The translations under genes and the position numbers were made by a program. The notes under the pieces were generated by a model, which had not been told where the DNA came from, did no database searches, and was given only the letters and a program-made list of their open reading frames with translations. Source: Ramazzottius varieornatus (Eukaryota > Tardigrada > Eutardigrada > Parachela > Ramazzottiidae). Taken from it: a stretch of DNA of 64,000 nt. Below are positions 21,193-32,705 of this stretch, one piece after another; position 1 is the stretch's first letter; each line of letters opens with the position of its first letter. The stretch covers positions 369,347 through 433,346 of the forward strand of contig BDGG01000009.1 in the NCBI GenBank assembly GCA_001949185.1. Direction: 5' to 3'.

Positions 21193-21991
21193 CACCAGTG
21201 TTAGCAACGAGGGCGAAAATTTTCGGAGAAAATGTAGCAAAAATTTTCTGGAAAGTAAAAGTTATGGAATGAGCGACTTACCTAAGGGTACCGGTAAAAA
21301 TTCACCCCGGACCACGACAAGCTAAATTTTGCACGCCACAGGGGTACTCTCTGATTTTTGCATATGGACTGCCTCCAAATATATGCTTCGAGCGTGAAAC
21401 CTCACAACGTTGACTGATAATTTTGAGTGGTACAATCAAGTAAACTTGGACAATTACAACAGTTCGAAGTATAATGGTTATTCATGAAAAGTATGTGACA
21501 CTGGTGTACTACATGAACCAAATATTTGGCGGAGGTAAGTTATGTACGTGAAAAAGTTAGACAAAGGACTGCGCGAATTTTGGAGTGAAGATCCTCCCTG
21601 TGCGGTTTATGAAACAAATCACTGTGTGATCTCTCACGAATTTTCACTCCGGATCCTAGTCGAGAATCCGGAATATGACAGTAATTGCGAATGGAAAGTG
21701 CAGGAAATATCCCAGGAGGAGACTGTGCAGTGATGTGTTTTGTACATCGTAGTGGTCCTCGCTAGATTCGGGTGACGCTTTGATCCTGCTTCTCTCTACA
21801 TGGAAAGGCACAATGTCTCACAGACTGTCAGTTGTCTTAAGATGAACAAAGGCGGCCAAAACTCTCGTCTCTGGCCATTTCCCGCGTATAATGTTAGACT
21901 TATGGACGTTGTCTGGAGATCGCGTCGATATCTGCTGCCAGTCTCTTTCTTCGAGATTCTCACTATCAGCGGCGCTTGCTTGGGGTGGATT
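21193..21991. other. No gene recognised
   Basis: The region lies between the small membrane ORF and the hAT relic and is AT-richer than its neighbours. A short plus-strand frame at 21542-21733 has no family signal. Confidence 0.35.
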
Positions 21992-22960
21992 TCACTCAGA
22001 AGAAAAATTGCCAGACCGCACCCATGACATGATGATATTCAGGAAGTCCATCTCTCCTAGTGGCGGTCCGTTTATGGCTATCCGCATGAGCGCGTCCAAC
22101 CTTCGTTCGTTCAGTCGACTTCGACGTATAGTTTTGTTTACATTCTGGATGGATAAACCTCGTTCGCAAATTGCCGTACTGACCGGAAGTACAGAAGCGA
22201 CAACAAGCAGCTGTTCCAGCTCCGAGTCTTCGTCTTCGAAGACGATGTGGCTTTCATGCAGAATGTTGTGCATTTTCCTTTGTCCAATAGACTGGCTCGA
22301 ATTATGTTGTAAGCTCTGCTTTGGACGGTAAGCGGGTTGAATCCGAAGTACCGGGCCGGTACTTCTATGCGTGTATCGCCATAGCGTCCGTTCTCGCGAG
22401 GAATTTTGTTCAGCTGGAACACCCGGAAGTATGTCGTCGTTTCCGTTTCGGGGAAACGCAAGTTGAAGAATAAGAGAATTTTTCAGTAGGTTCACAGAGT
22501 TCTTGCGAAATGTCGTAAAAGAGTTGCCGTTACCGTCTGCAGTGAAAAAAAGAGGAGGAAAGGCTTTGCCTATATCTGGTGTTATCGGCACGGTTAATTG
22601 TTTCTAATCGTTAACTGGTGTACCGATTGTTTCTGGACACTCCTGAAAGAAGACTAGGCCATGTTGATTCTTGATTTCGTCCTTCAGCGCCGTGATAGAC
22701 GGTGACCCCTCATGCTCCCAACTGTTCAGAACCTTGACGAACTCTTCCAGGGTGTCATGTGAGTCGAAAACCCGGTAATCGTTTCTCTGATACCTCGCCG
22801 ATAATTCGATAGCTCAGCGAGGAGATCCTGAAGAAGTGAGGAGTTAGGAGGAACTGAGTTGATGTGACAAAGTTGGTCAACCGAGCTTTCAGGGGACGAC
22901 CTTCAGCCGCCAAGGTCACGGCCACACCAATGTCTAAGACAAGTCCGTTTTAGTCGCGAA
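21992..22960 (-). pseudogene. hAT transposase relic, C-terminal part with dimerisation domain
   Basis: Reading minus, the segment at 21992-22591 ends in LLVVASVLPVSTAICERGLS...RRSRLNERRLDALMRIAING, the hAT C-terminal dimerisation motif typical of ZNF862/KIAA1586-like elements. Another frame just above (about 22608-22770) reads DSHDTLEEFVKVLNSWEHEG and on to a TAG, then the frame changes again. Coding signal therefore persists across at least two frameshifts and a stop, so this is a dead transposase. The degraded protein is reported, not restored. Confidence 0.75.
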
Positions 22961-24212
22961 TAATCGCTCGTATCGCGGCCTGCTTTGACGCTACGTACCC
23001 ACCGAATCTCTAGAGGCATTTTGGGCTACAGGAAATCTTAGTCCAGAAGATCCATTACGCTTTGAGGTCTTCTTGTGGCTTTTGGGAACCTGCAGAACTG
23101 TAGCTCATCAAATGCATAATCACGAAGGAAACGTTGAAATATTATCAGCAGGTGTATCCCACATTGTGAGCTCCATTGACCGTCAATGGTATCGCCGAAG
23201 TGTCATTATTTCTTATAATGCAGACACGTTTAATAATTATGCGGTGCATGTGGGCGAAGATCATGGTCGCGCTAAACCTCAAATTATACGGCACACACTT
23301 ATGACTTATCGAATGTTGGAAGATGGTTCCAAGGCCACCTGAAGGTATTCCTGGTCCCTTACGGAAAGTAAGCACTTTCGATGATAGTAATGTTTCAGGG
23401 TGATACCCATAACGTACGACTGGGGAGCCCTCGGTAGAACTTAAACTATGCTTTCATGTGATTACAGAACGTGCACAAATGGGCAACGACTGAATGCCGG
23501 GAAAGCTCACAGTGATATACGTATTGTGTTTCCGATGTGATTATGTAGAATTGACACTTACACGACAGAGACCACTATCAAAGCCATATTGTCGTAGCTC
23601 TTCCTCAACATTCACTGTTACTTATTTTCCATAGCTAGATGGGAATACAGTACGGCGGTCTTTCACTATTCCTCCATCATTGAATAAACCATAGGACTGT
23701 GTTATGCGAAGTGCGGCGCGGCCATCGTTATCGATGGAAGCCAAACACACAGGGATACCCGCTAGGGTCTCACTCTTCTAACTCTAAAGTTACGGTCAAC
23801 TACTGTGCGGTGGGCACTTCCATAATGGGGGAAGGAATCGTATACGTAATCTGTGCAGATAAGTCACCAGCTATAATGGAACTGTGCGCCTCTTCTTAGT
23901 TGGTTGCAAATTCGGGAACTATGTAACTCAACCGTAGCGGGCAGCGCATCGGCCACATACACTGTATAATGGTCAAACGACTAGTGAATCACAGGAAGGA
24001 AATGACGCTATCGATGGCGGTAGGGCAGCTCCTGTCCTGTCATGTCTTGTACGCAAAGTAGTACGGGTTTGACACAGTCAGGTCTCAGTGGCTTAAGTCG
24101 GACCATGTTTCAAAAGACAAAAGCATTGCCGTGTTTTTTTTGCGTATTTATAAGTTCGTGTTCACAAATTTTCTCCATGAAAGCAGTCAGAAAGTTTGAG
24201 CTACCACTTTTC
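22961..24212. other. Non-coding stretch interrupting the hAT relic
   Basis: About 1.2 kb has no recognisable transposase frame on either strand. It may be an insertion into the hAT element or a fully decayed part of it. Short frames such as 23073-23342 (+) have no support. Confidence 0.4.
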
Positions 24213-25030
24213 TTACCTGGAGTAGTACGAGTAAATATCACGGACTGCATCCTCGAATTTGATGAGATGGCTCGTCTTTTTTACCGTGTCGACAACAGTG
24301 AGCTGTAGACGATGGGCAACGCAGTGAGTAGACATTATGAGTGGAAATTGTTCCGCAAGTCTGTTAGCCAGTCCGTTTAGTGCCGATGCACCGTCAGTTG
24401 CGAACCCAACCCACTTCCTGATCACGTAGTCTCGCTTAAGACCCTATCCATAGCTCAGATGGGTCCATTTGAAACTGCAAGACATCGTTCAAAGCATCCC
24501 ACACTACCAAGGAGTATCCGTCAAGACGATGCTTGTAGATGCACAAATTCTTGAGTTCCACGTAGTCGGAAAACTCACAATCATCGTGTCTCCCAACGTT
24601 GAATTCACTGATCAAAACTGGACCTGGGTTCTAGCGCGTTAGCACACGTAGAAACGTAAATTATTATGAAATAGAAGATCGTCGTTTAATTCGAGCTGTA
24701 AGGCCCTGCTATCTTCGAATCCATAAAAAGCGTGAACCCATCTTGGAATTATGCGGCCGATTTTGAATGTATGGTTTACAGATACTGGACCTAGAGGAGT
24801 AATTGCCTTCGTCGAGACCGTCTTCTTTGTACACCTAAGCTGTCTGTGATATGATAAATTCAGCAAAACCGGCTGCCTCAAGCACGCACATGCAGTTGCC
24901 CGGTGGTCAGACAAACAAACAGGACAGGGTTGAGCTATCAAGATGTATCCCGACGTTCCTTCTTTCTGCTTCCATTCGTACTTCCTTCTTATTTTAATGA
25001 CATCGTTCTGCAGGCAAGCTTCGTACACTC
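24213..25030 (-). pseudogene. hAT transposase relic, central part
   Basis: On the minus strand, KWVGFATDGASALNGLANRL and IMSTHCVAHRLQLTVVD match the conserved DGAS...HC.AHRL block in the catalytic core of ZNF862/KIAA1586-like hAT transposases. The upstream stretch to about 24620 is broken by stops, and an open frame at 24639-25028 has the right strand but no clear motif. Together with 21992-22960 it forms one decayed element on the minus strand. Confidence 0.65.
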
Positions 25031-26065
25031 GCCCGGCCTAATTATTGGCGGCGAACAAATTTCTGGCCACCGGCCGAAGGCGGTATCTCCCGGCTTAACT
25101 GACGATCAATCGAAGCGTTACCGCTTTCGGCTTGCGGCCAAATACTGTTTCCCCCCATAATAACGCTAGAAGAGTGTACCGTTGATGAACGTGCATTTTG
25201 GGTTAAAAGGTACTACGAAGTGACAATTATGGCTTGTTGGAAAACCAAAAAGCAAATTTTGTAGAATCGAACCCAGCCCTGTTGTGCGGGAGTCGGCGCG
25301 TTATCTTGATGGACAGGCAGTATCATGATGAAGCGGATTTTATGGCAAGTTGATCTCAGATGGGCGCGCGGTTCAGCAGCACTACAGTGCTTGGGATCTG
25401 AGAATGCGTCGAAACTCGAAACTCGAATTTTGCAGAATTCGAACACAGAGATTCGAATAAGGGTGAAGCCTATCGGTAACAGCAAATGAAATGACCTGCG
25501 TAATATAACATATCATAACAACGGGTACTGCCGCAGTGACGCCGCCCAATTCGGGGACACTATCTGGAAATCAGAACGCCCCCGGATGCTTCATCGCCCT
25601 CTCGTTCTCAAAATCTGTCAGACTAAGAGAGGTTCTGACATCGACTCAGCTAATATGATGCGGCCTAGGCCGCAGAATCCGGTGCCAGAAATTCTTTAAA
25701 TCTACTCGTTCCACTGCGAGCTTTTTGGTCGCCCCATCATGCCTCCACCGCCGTTCCAGACTGCATCTTCATGCGAGCATGGAAGAATAATATTATCGTT
25801 GAATGTCTCTTTGACAACACCGGTACGCTTAATCGCGATGGACCAGCGAGTAATCGGGACAGACCGTCAGGACACTTTCGGCCAAACATCAAGAAGCCGC
25901 AGCATTGCGGAAACCGTGTGATCAAACTTTTACTGATTGCTTCCTTGATTGTTATACTCCTCTCTCTGTATGAAACTCTTCTTCGAATAGAAGAAAATTC
26001 CGTTAATTATTTTCTGATTCTACGGATTGATTGATGGGTATTTTCATCAATCAGGAGGATATTCC
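25031..26065. other. Intergenic region upstream of the chitin-binding protein gene
   Basis: A minus-strand frame (25213-25485) contains LPVHQDNAPTPAQQ, faintly like the mariner HxDNAP block, but nothing else supports a transposase. The promoter of the gene at 26066 should lie at the right end. Confidence 0.35.
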
Positions 26066-27466
26066 ATGATCAGTTTCTTCTGGGCGTTTGCCATCCTACC
26101 ATTGTTCATTTCCTGTGCGTACAGTGCAGGCTTCGACGACCTTTGTGGTCCTAATGCCTACAGTATTTCTCAGTGTAACAGTGCTTCGTCTGACAATTGG
26201 TGGGGTTACGGCCTGACCAACACATCGGTCTGCATTGAGTACTGGTGCTGCTGTCCGGCTTATTGTCGGGACGTCAAGGGCTACAACCACAGTTATCCCA
26301 TGCTGGCACGCTGTCCTACCGGTATGGCTTTTGACGTCTTGCCCGAAATCAACAACTGCGTCGGCCAAGCTCATCCCAGTATCGCCGATCGCCCGGGCTG
26401 TGGCATATCTCCAGATTATGTAGACAATAGTGACGCCGATGCTGGTGATTTGGAGCTTGATGAAAGCGGTGGCATGGACGATGGCGGCGACGAGACGGGC
26501 ACAGGAACGGGAGACGATTACAACGATGGAAATAGCGGCGACAACAACAGTGACATTACTAATGGAGCTGTTACAGACCAGAATGGCAATCTGGTAACAC
26601 CCGCCACTCAAGCCACCTCTCCGACAAGCACCGCAGCCACCACACAGAGTACCACACCTTCAACCACGCCGACTACTGTTCTACCTACCACTCCGGCACC
26701 CAGTACTATCGATCCATCGGTTAATACAGGCTTAAGGGCCATCAACCTGCCGCCGAGGACAGTATCGACTGCGACGACAATTTCGTCCACCACCACTGTT
26801 CCCTCAACGACGACGACGCCAACTACCACCCCGCCTACAACAACAGTACCCACCACCACTCCTACCACCACTATACCAACCACGACGACACCGACCACGC
26901 CATCCACTACTACCAGCACTACTACCGTGTTAACGACACCCACGACAACTGTAAGCACTGCCGCGACCACCAAGGGTCGCTACCTACCACCACCAGTATG
27001 GCTGGACAATCAGTGCTACGACCGCTGTGACGCCACTTTCTGTGGTACGCGACAAGACGCCTACTACGAAGTGTCCCCCTGTGCAAAGAACTATTGCAAG
27101 TGTACCGGAGGTGTTGGCACATATCTGAGTTGTCCTAGCGGCAAAATGTTTGACGCTCTGGGTTTGACATGTAAAGTGGGCAACGCGATGTGGTGCCCGG
27201 ACAAAGCGGTGGTCACTTCGACCGGCGCGGCTGGTGCAGTGCCACCGGTTCTAGCGGCACGGTGTAGCCGTGAGAATTGCTTGGCACGAAGGGGCATAAG
27301 TACCTACTTCCCACTGGATTGTTGCAGTCCGTTTTGGTGTTACTGCTACGACTCAGCGTCTCCGCCTAGTCAGACGGTACAAACTTGTGCTGCTGGACAG
27401 TATTTCGACCATCGCTCCGAATGGATGCAGTGTCGCGATAAGAGTTTACTCCAATTCTGTCCTTGA
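26066..27466 (+). CDS. Secreted multidomain chitin-binding (peritrophin-A-like) protein with acidic and Thr-rich linkers
   Basis: A single exon of about 466 aa. The Met at 26066 is chosen because it opens a signal peptide (MISFFWAFAILPLFISCAYS); an in-frame Met 13 codons upstream does not. Domain order: a Cys-rich N-terminal module (SVCIEYWCCCPAYC ... CPTGMAFDVLPEINNC), an acidic Asp/Gly/Asn linker (GDDYNDGNSGDNNSD), a Thr/Pro mucin region of about 140 residues, and two C-terminal modules (YCKCTGGVGTYLSCPSGKMF with DALGLTC; WCYCYDSASP with CAAGQYFDHRSEWMQC). The CPxGxxFD..xxxC pattern is that of type-2 chitin-binding domains. The likely role is in a cuticle, gut lining or eggshell matrix; this is inferred from the domains. 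Lack of introns is unusual among the long genes here. Confidence 0.82.
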   Translation: MISFFWAFAILPLFISCAYSAGFDDLCGPNAYSISQCNSASSDNWWGYGLTNTSVCIEYWCCCPAYCRDVKGYNHSYPMLARCPTGMAFDVLPEINNCVGQAHPSIADRPGCGISPDYVDNSDADAGDLELDESGGMDDGGDETGTGTGDDYNDGNSGDNNSDITNGAVTDQNGNLVTPATQATSPTSTAATTQSTTPSTTPTTVLPTTPAPSTIDPSVNTGLRAINLPPRTVSTATTISSTTTVPSTTTTPTTTPPTTTVPTTTPTTTIPTTTTPTTPSTTTSTTTVLTTPTTTVSTAATTKGRYLPPPVWLDNQCYDRCDATFCGTRQDAYYEVSPCAKNYCKCTGGVGTYLSCPSGKMFDALGLTCKVGNAMWCPDKAVVTSTGAAGAVPPVLAARCSRENCLARRGISTYFPLDCCSPFWCYCYDSASPPSQTVQTCAAGQYFDHRSEWMQCRDKSLLQFCP

Positions 27467-28832
27467 GTCTGGCCTTGGGGCCTATGCGCTTTTTGCTAAA
27501 GATACCCTGCAATACGCAGTGTTTCCGTCTTGACCCGTGGCCGATAAAAGTCCCTTCAACGAGTTTCTGACCGACTTTTTGAGAAATCGGCAAACGAATT
27601 TCAGCCCAATCGTTCTCAAGTGGTGCATGCGTTCACTGTAACTGACCAACAGCGTGCGCCACTTGGGAAAATGATCTGGTTGAATTTGTTTGCTGCCGTC
27701 CCATGTACCAGGTCCTCCGGTATGAAGTTGCCGTTTTCTGAACGCTTATTTCAAAAAATTCGTTCTCTGGACAGAAGCGGTATCTAGATCCAGGCTTTCT
27801 TACTGAAGATGGTGTGCAGCTTCATTTTTCCTTCAAGCATTAGAAAACTCTTCAGCCTTACGGTCAATTGCTGGAGCTGTTTCTATTTGTAGCGTGATTT
27901 GAAAATTGTGACGTCCTTGTTGAAAAGGGAATATTGTCGACTCCAGCGCTTTCGGAAATTCATTTTCTATGTCAAAATGACAACAAAAGAGTACTATCGG
28001 TTACCCACTTCAGTTTTCACGAAAACTGCCTAGTGGGGAATGAGCTTAAAAACCTCAGTTTCGTCGAAAGAAAGTTTCTCCTTCCCCGGACCCGATCAGA
28101 GCAGACTTTTCTAACCTTCACATGATAATTGAAGACACCTTGGCAGATCCACCGAAAGCAGTTTTGTTTGTGTTCATCATCAATATGACCGAAAAAAGCG
28201 AAAACATGTTCACCCCACTAAAGTAGCGCATGTTGTTTCCGGCCATTCACCACCCCGTTTGCAAAAAATTTTTCTTTGGTGGAATCTCGAAGGCATAATA
28301 TCCCATTACATTTTTCTCGGCAACTGATAGCTCAAGGCTCCTGCTACAAATCGAGCCTGTTGTTGGTGTGAAAGTGCTGCTGAGCGTGTTAGAACAAATT
28401 CGTAAAGTTGCCCTGGTTAGAAGTGCATCACCGTTACTCTAAAATTTCTGCCACGTCCCGTCTTCAACGCTTCGAATGGATCTTGTTAGCAAAGAAACGA
28501 GAAGATCTTGCTTTCACAGTTGGACATCAGCTGAACTTTGAAAGTCGTTTTACGACTCCGAAACGAAATTTCGAAGTTCGACCCTAAAAAACGGCAACTT
28601 CATACTGCATAACCTTATGATCCGTATAATAACTTTTTTCCGTTTTACGGATCGGGCCAGCAAGACTTCAGCTTGCCGGAAACAAAGGTCCGAACGTAAG
28701 GGAATCAAGTAACGGACATGAAACGATGAGAAGATTAGTAAACTGATGATGATACCTTTCATTTTAGTGTACTACAGAAGCTACCAGGAACAGACAGGCA
28801 TCATCAGCGGAAAGAGTCATTTTCAGTTACTG
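27467..28832. other. Intergenic region with one HP-A element
   Basis: It lies between the chitin-binding gene (+) and the 3' end of CCT1 (-), which converge here. Apart from the HP-A copy near 27606-27703, nothing was recognised. Confidence 0.4.
27606..27703. repeat. HP-A element (intergenic)
   Basis: caatcgttctcaagtggtgc ... cgtgcgccacttgggaaaat, followed by gatctggttgaatttgtttg and the terminal gccgtccc. One of the few copies outside an intron. Confidence 0.85.
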
Positions 28833-31800
28833 TTAGTCGCAGCAGTCGTCCCCACCTCCTCTGGGCGATGGATCATCTTGCAGCTTGATCATATCATCGA
28901 TACGGAGGATGGTGATGGCTGCTTCCGTAGCGAACTTGAGACTCTTGACTTTGGACATGGTCGGCTCCAGCACACCGGCTTTCTTGTTATCCCGGGTTTC
29001 GCCGTTCATCAAGTCTAATCCATACCTGCCAACACCAGCGTTAGCCACTCGACATTTGATCTACTACGAGAAATTAGGAAACAGCCATGAAAAAGATATC
29101 TTTCGAGCGTCGGAAAAATTCCTGCTTTTTTTCGACGAAGCTTGCGGTCAAAATTTATCGGGCACGGCCTTAACACGGGACGTATGTCAAGGAAGTGCCA
29201 GTTACAATCGTGAGAAATTATTCGTAGGAAAATGGCAGAAATATAACTGGGACGCCAAATCTTAATAACTCGCCATGACTAGAACGAACAATACTGTAAA
29301 AATTCGCTGCGTCCGCGCAGTACGTACACGTACAAGATGATGCATCCCCGTAGGGGGTTGCACAAGCAGTAAAGCCGGACCGGAGCTGTACTTCACGTGC
29401 ACGATGACGTGAAGCGCGGACGCAGCGAATTTTTACAGTATCATTTTCCTTACCACTTCAAGTAGTCGTGCTCGGGTTTGGTTTGTGCGCTGTTATGGAA
29501 GGCTCTCAGTTTGGCCACAAGCTCGGTGGCATCTTGGGCGGCATTGACGGCCAGCGTCTTGGGGATTACCAGCAAAGCTCGGGCGAACTCGGCGATGGCC
29601 AGCTGCTCCCGTGAACTCTGAAAACAGATCGACGCATCAACGACATGCCGTCATGTTTGGAAGAACCTCGCAACCTGTATGCATATTTGGGAGGTCGGCA
29701 ACTGCACTTGACATGATTTTTGGTTCAATTGGCGGACGTATCCATGGTTATTAGCCCTACTTGTGCGCCACTTCCAATAATGATCTGGTACGTTTCGTCA
29801 TTTTAAGCGGTGCAGGTTTTCATCTATTTTTGGCTTGAAATATGCCCTACATGGAAAAAAGATCATGGTAAAGTTTTCTGCCGACATCTCATTTATTATT
29901 GAACGTGATTACACGTACCAGAGTTGTAGCGAAGTTTTCCAAGTAAATGGAGAGAGCCGTCTCGACCGCTCCGCCACCGACTACCACCGTCTTACTCTCC
30001 ATAACCCGCTTGACGACGCAGAGGGCGTCATGGATGGACCGTTCCATCTCATCGACAAAGAAATCGTTGGCGCCGCGGAGAATGATGCTGGCTGCCGAAC
30101 GGGCTTTGGTCCCCCGGATGAGAATCAGCTCGTCATCGCAGATTCGCTCTTGTACGACTTCGTCGGCGTGACCCAGGAAAGAAGGCTCGAAGCTTTCTTC
30201 CCCTTCCATGTTAGCCAAATTCATCACGAACGTCGCTGCGAATAAAAAACAGACCTCCAGAATCATGATCAGAGGATGAGAAAATTCAGCGGGGAGAACT
30301 GAGCCGAACCAGATCGATTCCTCCTGGTAGCGCACGTGTAAAACCAAAACGTGCGCCACTTGGTCAAGCAAAGCAACTCGACAAGATCGTTCTCCCAAGT
30401 GGCCCACTCTCTTGGACCATAACAACAGAAACGTACGTCACTTGAAAAAACGATCGTTTGCCGATGTCTCAATTACGATATAGAAGGGAAAAAGAATGCT
30501 CCTACCACCGGTAGCTTTGGCGATGGCTTTCATGTCGGAAGTCTTGACTCGGCGAACTCCCATGGCTCCAGCTTCCACAAAGTACTTGAGGCACAGATCA
30601 TCGATCCCACCGGTGCACAAGATGACATTGGCACCAGCGGAAATGATCTTTTGGATACGCTCCTTTGTAATATCGTACTCTCTGTAAGGACATTTGGTTT
30701 ACTCTCCAATATTGTTCGACAATTTCATGACTTACCGTTGTCGAATGGCTTCGAGTTTCTCTGGATCAGTAACGAGGACTTGAATACCGAACATCAGCTT
30801 GGCCTTCATCAGGCTGAAGTCCAGGCAGGCAATCTTGGCGCCGGTGATCTTCCTGGACATCTGCTGCGAGGCGATGGTGCAGTTGAGAGCATAGCCGGGC
30901 ACTAGGATACTCTCGCGAGAGCTGCGTCCATGCGCCTTCAACACGTTGACGGCCTTGACAGGCACTTTGTAACCTCCCTTGTGGTCCGAATAGCGAACGG
31001 CAGTTGCGGCGTCCACCACCATGGTGCCGAAGAAATCCGAATCCCTGCAATAACACGGGAATCACAAACTGTTGACAGCTGTCCAACAGACGACAACCGA
31101 TACTTATTCCCTGTGAAACGAGAAACGACACAAGACAAATATCGACAAACAAAATCGACAAGATCGTCATTCAAGTGGCGCACACTTCCAGACTGTAACA
31201 CTGAAACATGCGCTACTCGAGGAAACCATCGTATTTGTTTCCGAGCTCCAAAAATGACTTCGCACGATTGCCAGCCATCCCAGACACCGATACAGTTCAC
31301 CACAGTCCACACAATCCACCACATTACTGTTCGCTAAACGAGGCCGTTAAGAGCAGTCAGCAGTGCTTGAATGAAACTTACGAGCCGATCAGTTTGGAGG
31401 ACATGCTGGTCTTCGCTACATTCAGCAACGTATCTCTGCCCAGTTCTTCCACGCTGATCGTCAGGTGTTCCTGGATATATTTCACAGCTTCCCTAAAAGT
31501 ACATCAAACATTAAACGTCAGAAACAGATCGACACGAGAGCTTTTCTTCGTCATTGAGGCTTGTGAGTCTGTCGACACTGACTTGCAAGCGAGAAGGTAG
31601 CCGCTGATGATGGACGTCGGGTGGATTTTCTGCTTCACCAGCTCGTCAGCGTTCTTTAACAACTCCGCAGCCAGGATCACCTGTATCAACATCATATACT
31701 TATCTCCCCTCGAAATAAGTTCGAAAGAAGGGAAACTAAGATTCACTTACCACCGAAGTTGTCCCATCGCCAACTTCTTTATCCTGCAGATCCGCCAACT

Positions 31801-32204
31801 CGCACAAAATTTTTGCGGCTGGGTGCTCGACTTCCAGAAGTTTCAGAATGGTTGCTCCATCATTTGTAATCGTGACGTCCTGGAAATAAGACAGCAGTGG
31901 GGTATGAACAGTACTCACGCGGTTGGGACCCCTGAACAAGTTGAAGGGTTCAGCCTACTCACGCCGATATCATCCACTAGCATTTTATCCAAGCCCACTG
32001 GTCCAAGGGAACTTTTGACGATATTGGCAATGGCGTTCACTGCCATAACTAAAAAAAGAAGAAAGGACACGTGTGGATCATGAGGATATGGTATTAAAGA
32101 AGGATAAGCGAAGAAGAGAGGGGGTTCAACCTACCGTTCTGTGAGCGGATGGTGTTACCGCTGATCCGCTCGCCCTGAATCGTTAAGAGGTTTTCCGAGT
32201 TCAT
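28833..32204 (-). CDS. TCP1: T-complex protein 1 subunit alpha (CCT/TRiC chaperonin)
   Basis: Ten exons on the minus strand join in phase to 550 aa (human 556): 32135-32204, 31963-32048, 31751-31879, 31583-31680, 31382-31492, 30736-31044, 30506-30681, 29919-30235, 29454-29617, 28833-29025. The product is a subunit of the cytosolic double-ring ATP-dependent folding chamber for actin and tubulin. Landmarks are [45 protein letters not shown] (phosphate binding), [59 protein letters not shown] and [18 protein letters not shown]. The alpha-type C-terminus has [20 protein letters not shown]. It ends in an unusual short GGGDDCCD. It is divergent with MOB1, the two starts being about 500 bp apart. 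Confidence 0.97.
29110..29245. repeat. HP-B-like element, diverged (CCT1 intron 9)
   Basis: The centre atttatcgggcacggcctta with gtaggaaaatggcagaaat on the right resembles HP-B; the left arm is decayed. Confidence 0.5.
29294..29438. mobile_element. Mariner-like MITE, 145 bp, with TA target duplication (CCT1 intron 9)
   Basis: The ends CTGTAAAAATTCGCTGCG and its reverse complement CGCAGCGAATTTTTACAG are perfect, and pairing continues with flanks over 27 bp (29291-29317 with 29415-29441). A TA dinucleotide flanks each end (29292-29293, 29439-29440), as expected for Tc1/mariner insertion. There is no coding capacity. The perfect arms suggest a young insertion. Confidence 0.88.
29755..29815. repeat. 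HP-A element, partial (CCT1 intron 8)
   Basis: acttgtgcgccacttccaat with aatgatctggtacgtttcg forms the right arm; the left arm is missing or scrambled. An aagcggtgcagg fragment follows. Confidence 0.6.
30305..30468. repeat. HP-A element, two units (CCT1 intron 7)
   Basis: Unit 1 is ggtagcgcacg ... cgtgcgccacttgg. Unit 2 is gacaagatcgttctcccaag with tggcccac ... gtacgtcacttgaaaaaacg, then gtttgccgatgtctca. Confidence 0.8.
31152..31237. repeat. HP-A element (CCT1 intron 5)
   Basis: cgacaagatcgtcattcaag then tggcgcac ... catgcgctactcgaggaaac, one unit. Confidence 0.8.
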
Positions 32205-32705
32205 CTTCGAATCGTAGCGTGTACCCTGTGCTCGAATAGATGATGACCTGAAGAAGTGGCTTGAAGAGATAAGCCTCAATCTGAGTCAATCCTGTTGTTC
32301 TTGCCGAGAGAAAACGTCCAAAAAATCTGCGCCGGAACTGGTAGGCAGGAAAAAAGCAAATCAAAATCACCGGGTTGATTGATCCGCTCACTGTGTTCCA
32401 CGTGATGTCATACATGACACACAGCGAGTCATACTATGCCACTTCGTTCGGTTCCCTCTGTTCGCAATTTCGGAAGCCACTTTGTACCCTTGATTGAGCA
32501 AGCTGATTGGCCAGGTAGTGCATTCACACTTCTCCCTTCTTCTAACTCGTCTTTTGAGCTTTCTTCCGTTTCCGTCCACCCACAGCAATTTTTGGCTTCT
32601 GAGTATTACTAGTTAAGAATGACCCGACCTCATTGCTGTAGGCCCCGCTGAGCACAGCAGTTAGACAGGTTGCCTTCAAGTTGTGTGCTTGTGTTCTGTT
32701 TGCAG
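32205..32705. promoter_or_regulatory. Short divergent intergenic region between CCT1 (-) and MOB1 (+)
   Basis: About 500 bp separate the two start codons, so both 5' UTRs and any shared promoter must lie here. No motif was assigned. The MOB1 ATG directly follows a pyrimidine-rich gtttgcag, so the last part may be a 5' UTR intron. This is inference from layout only. Confidence 0.4.

Noticed and set aside
25213-25485. Minus-strand frame with LPVHQDNAPTPAQQ resembling a mariner block
   Set aside because: Only one short resemblance, with no other catalytic motif or terminal repeat. Not enough for a transposon call.
26608-26973. Minus-strand Val-rich frame
   Set aside because: Antisense shadow of the Thr-rich linker in the chitin-binding gene.
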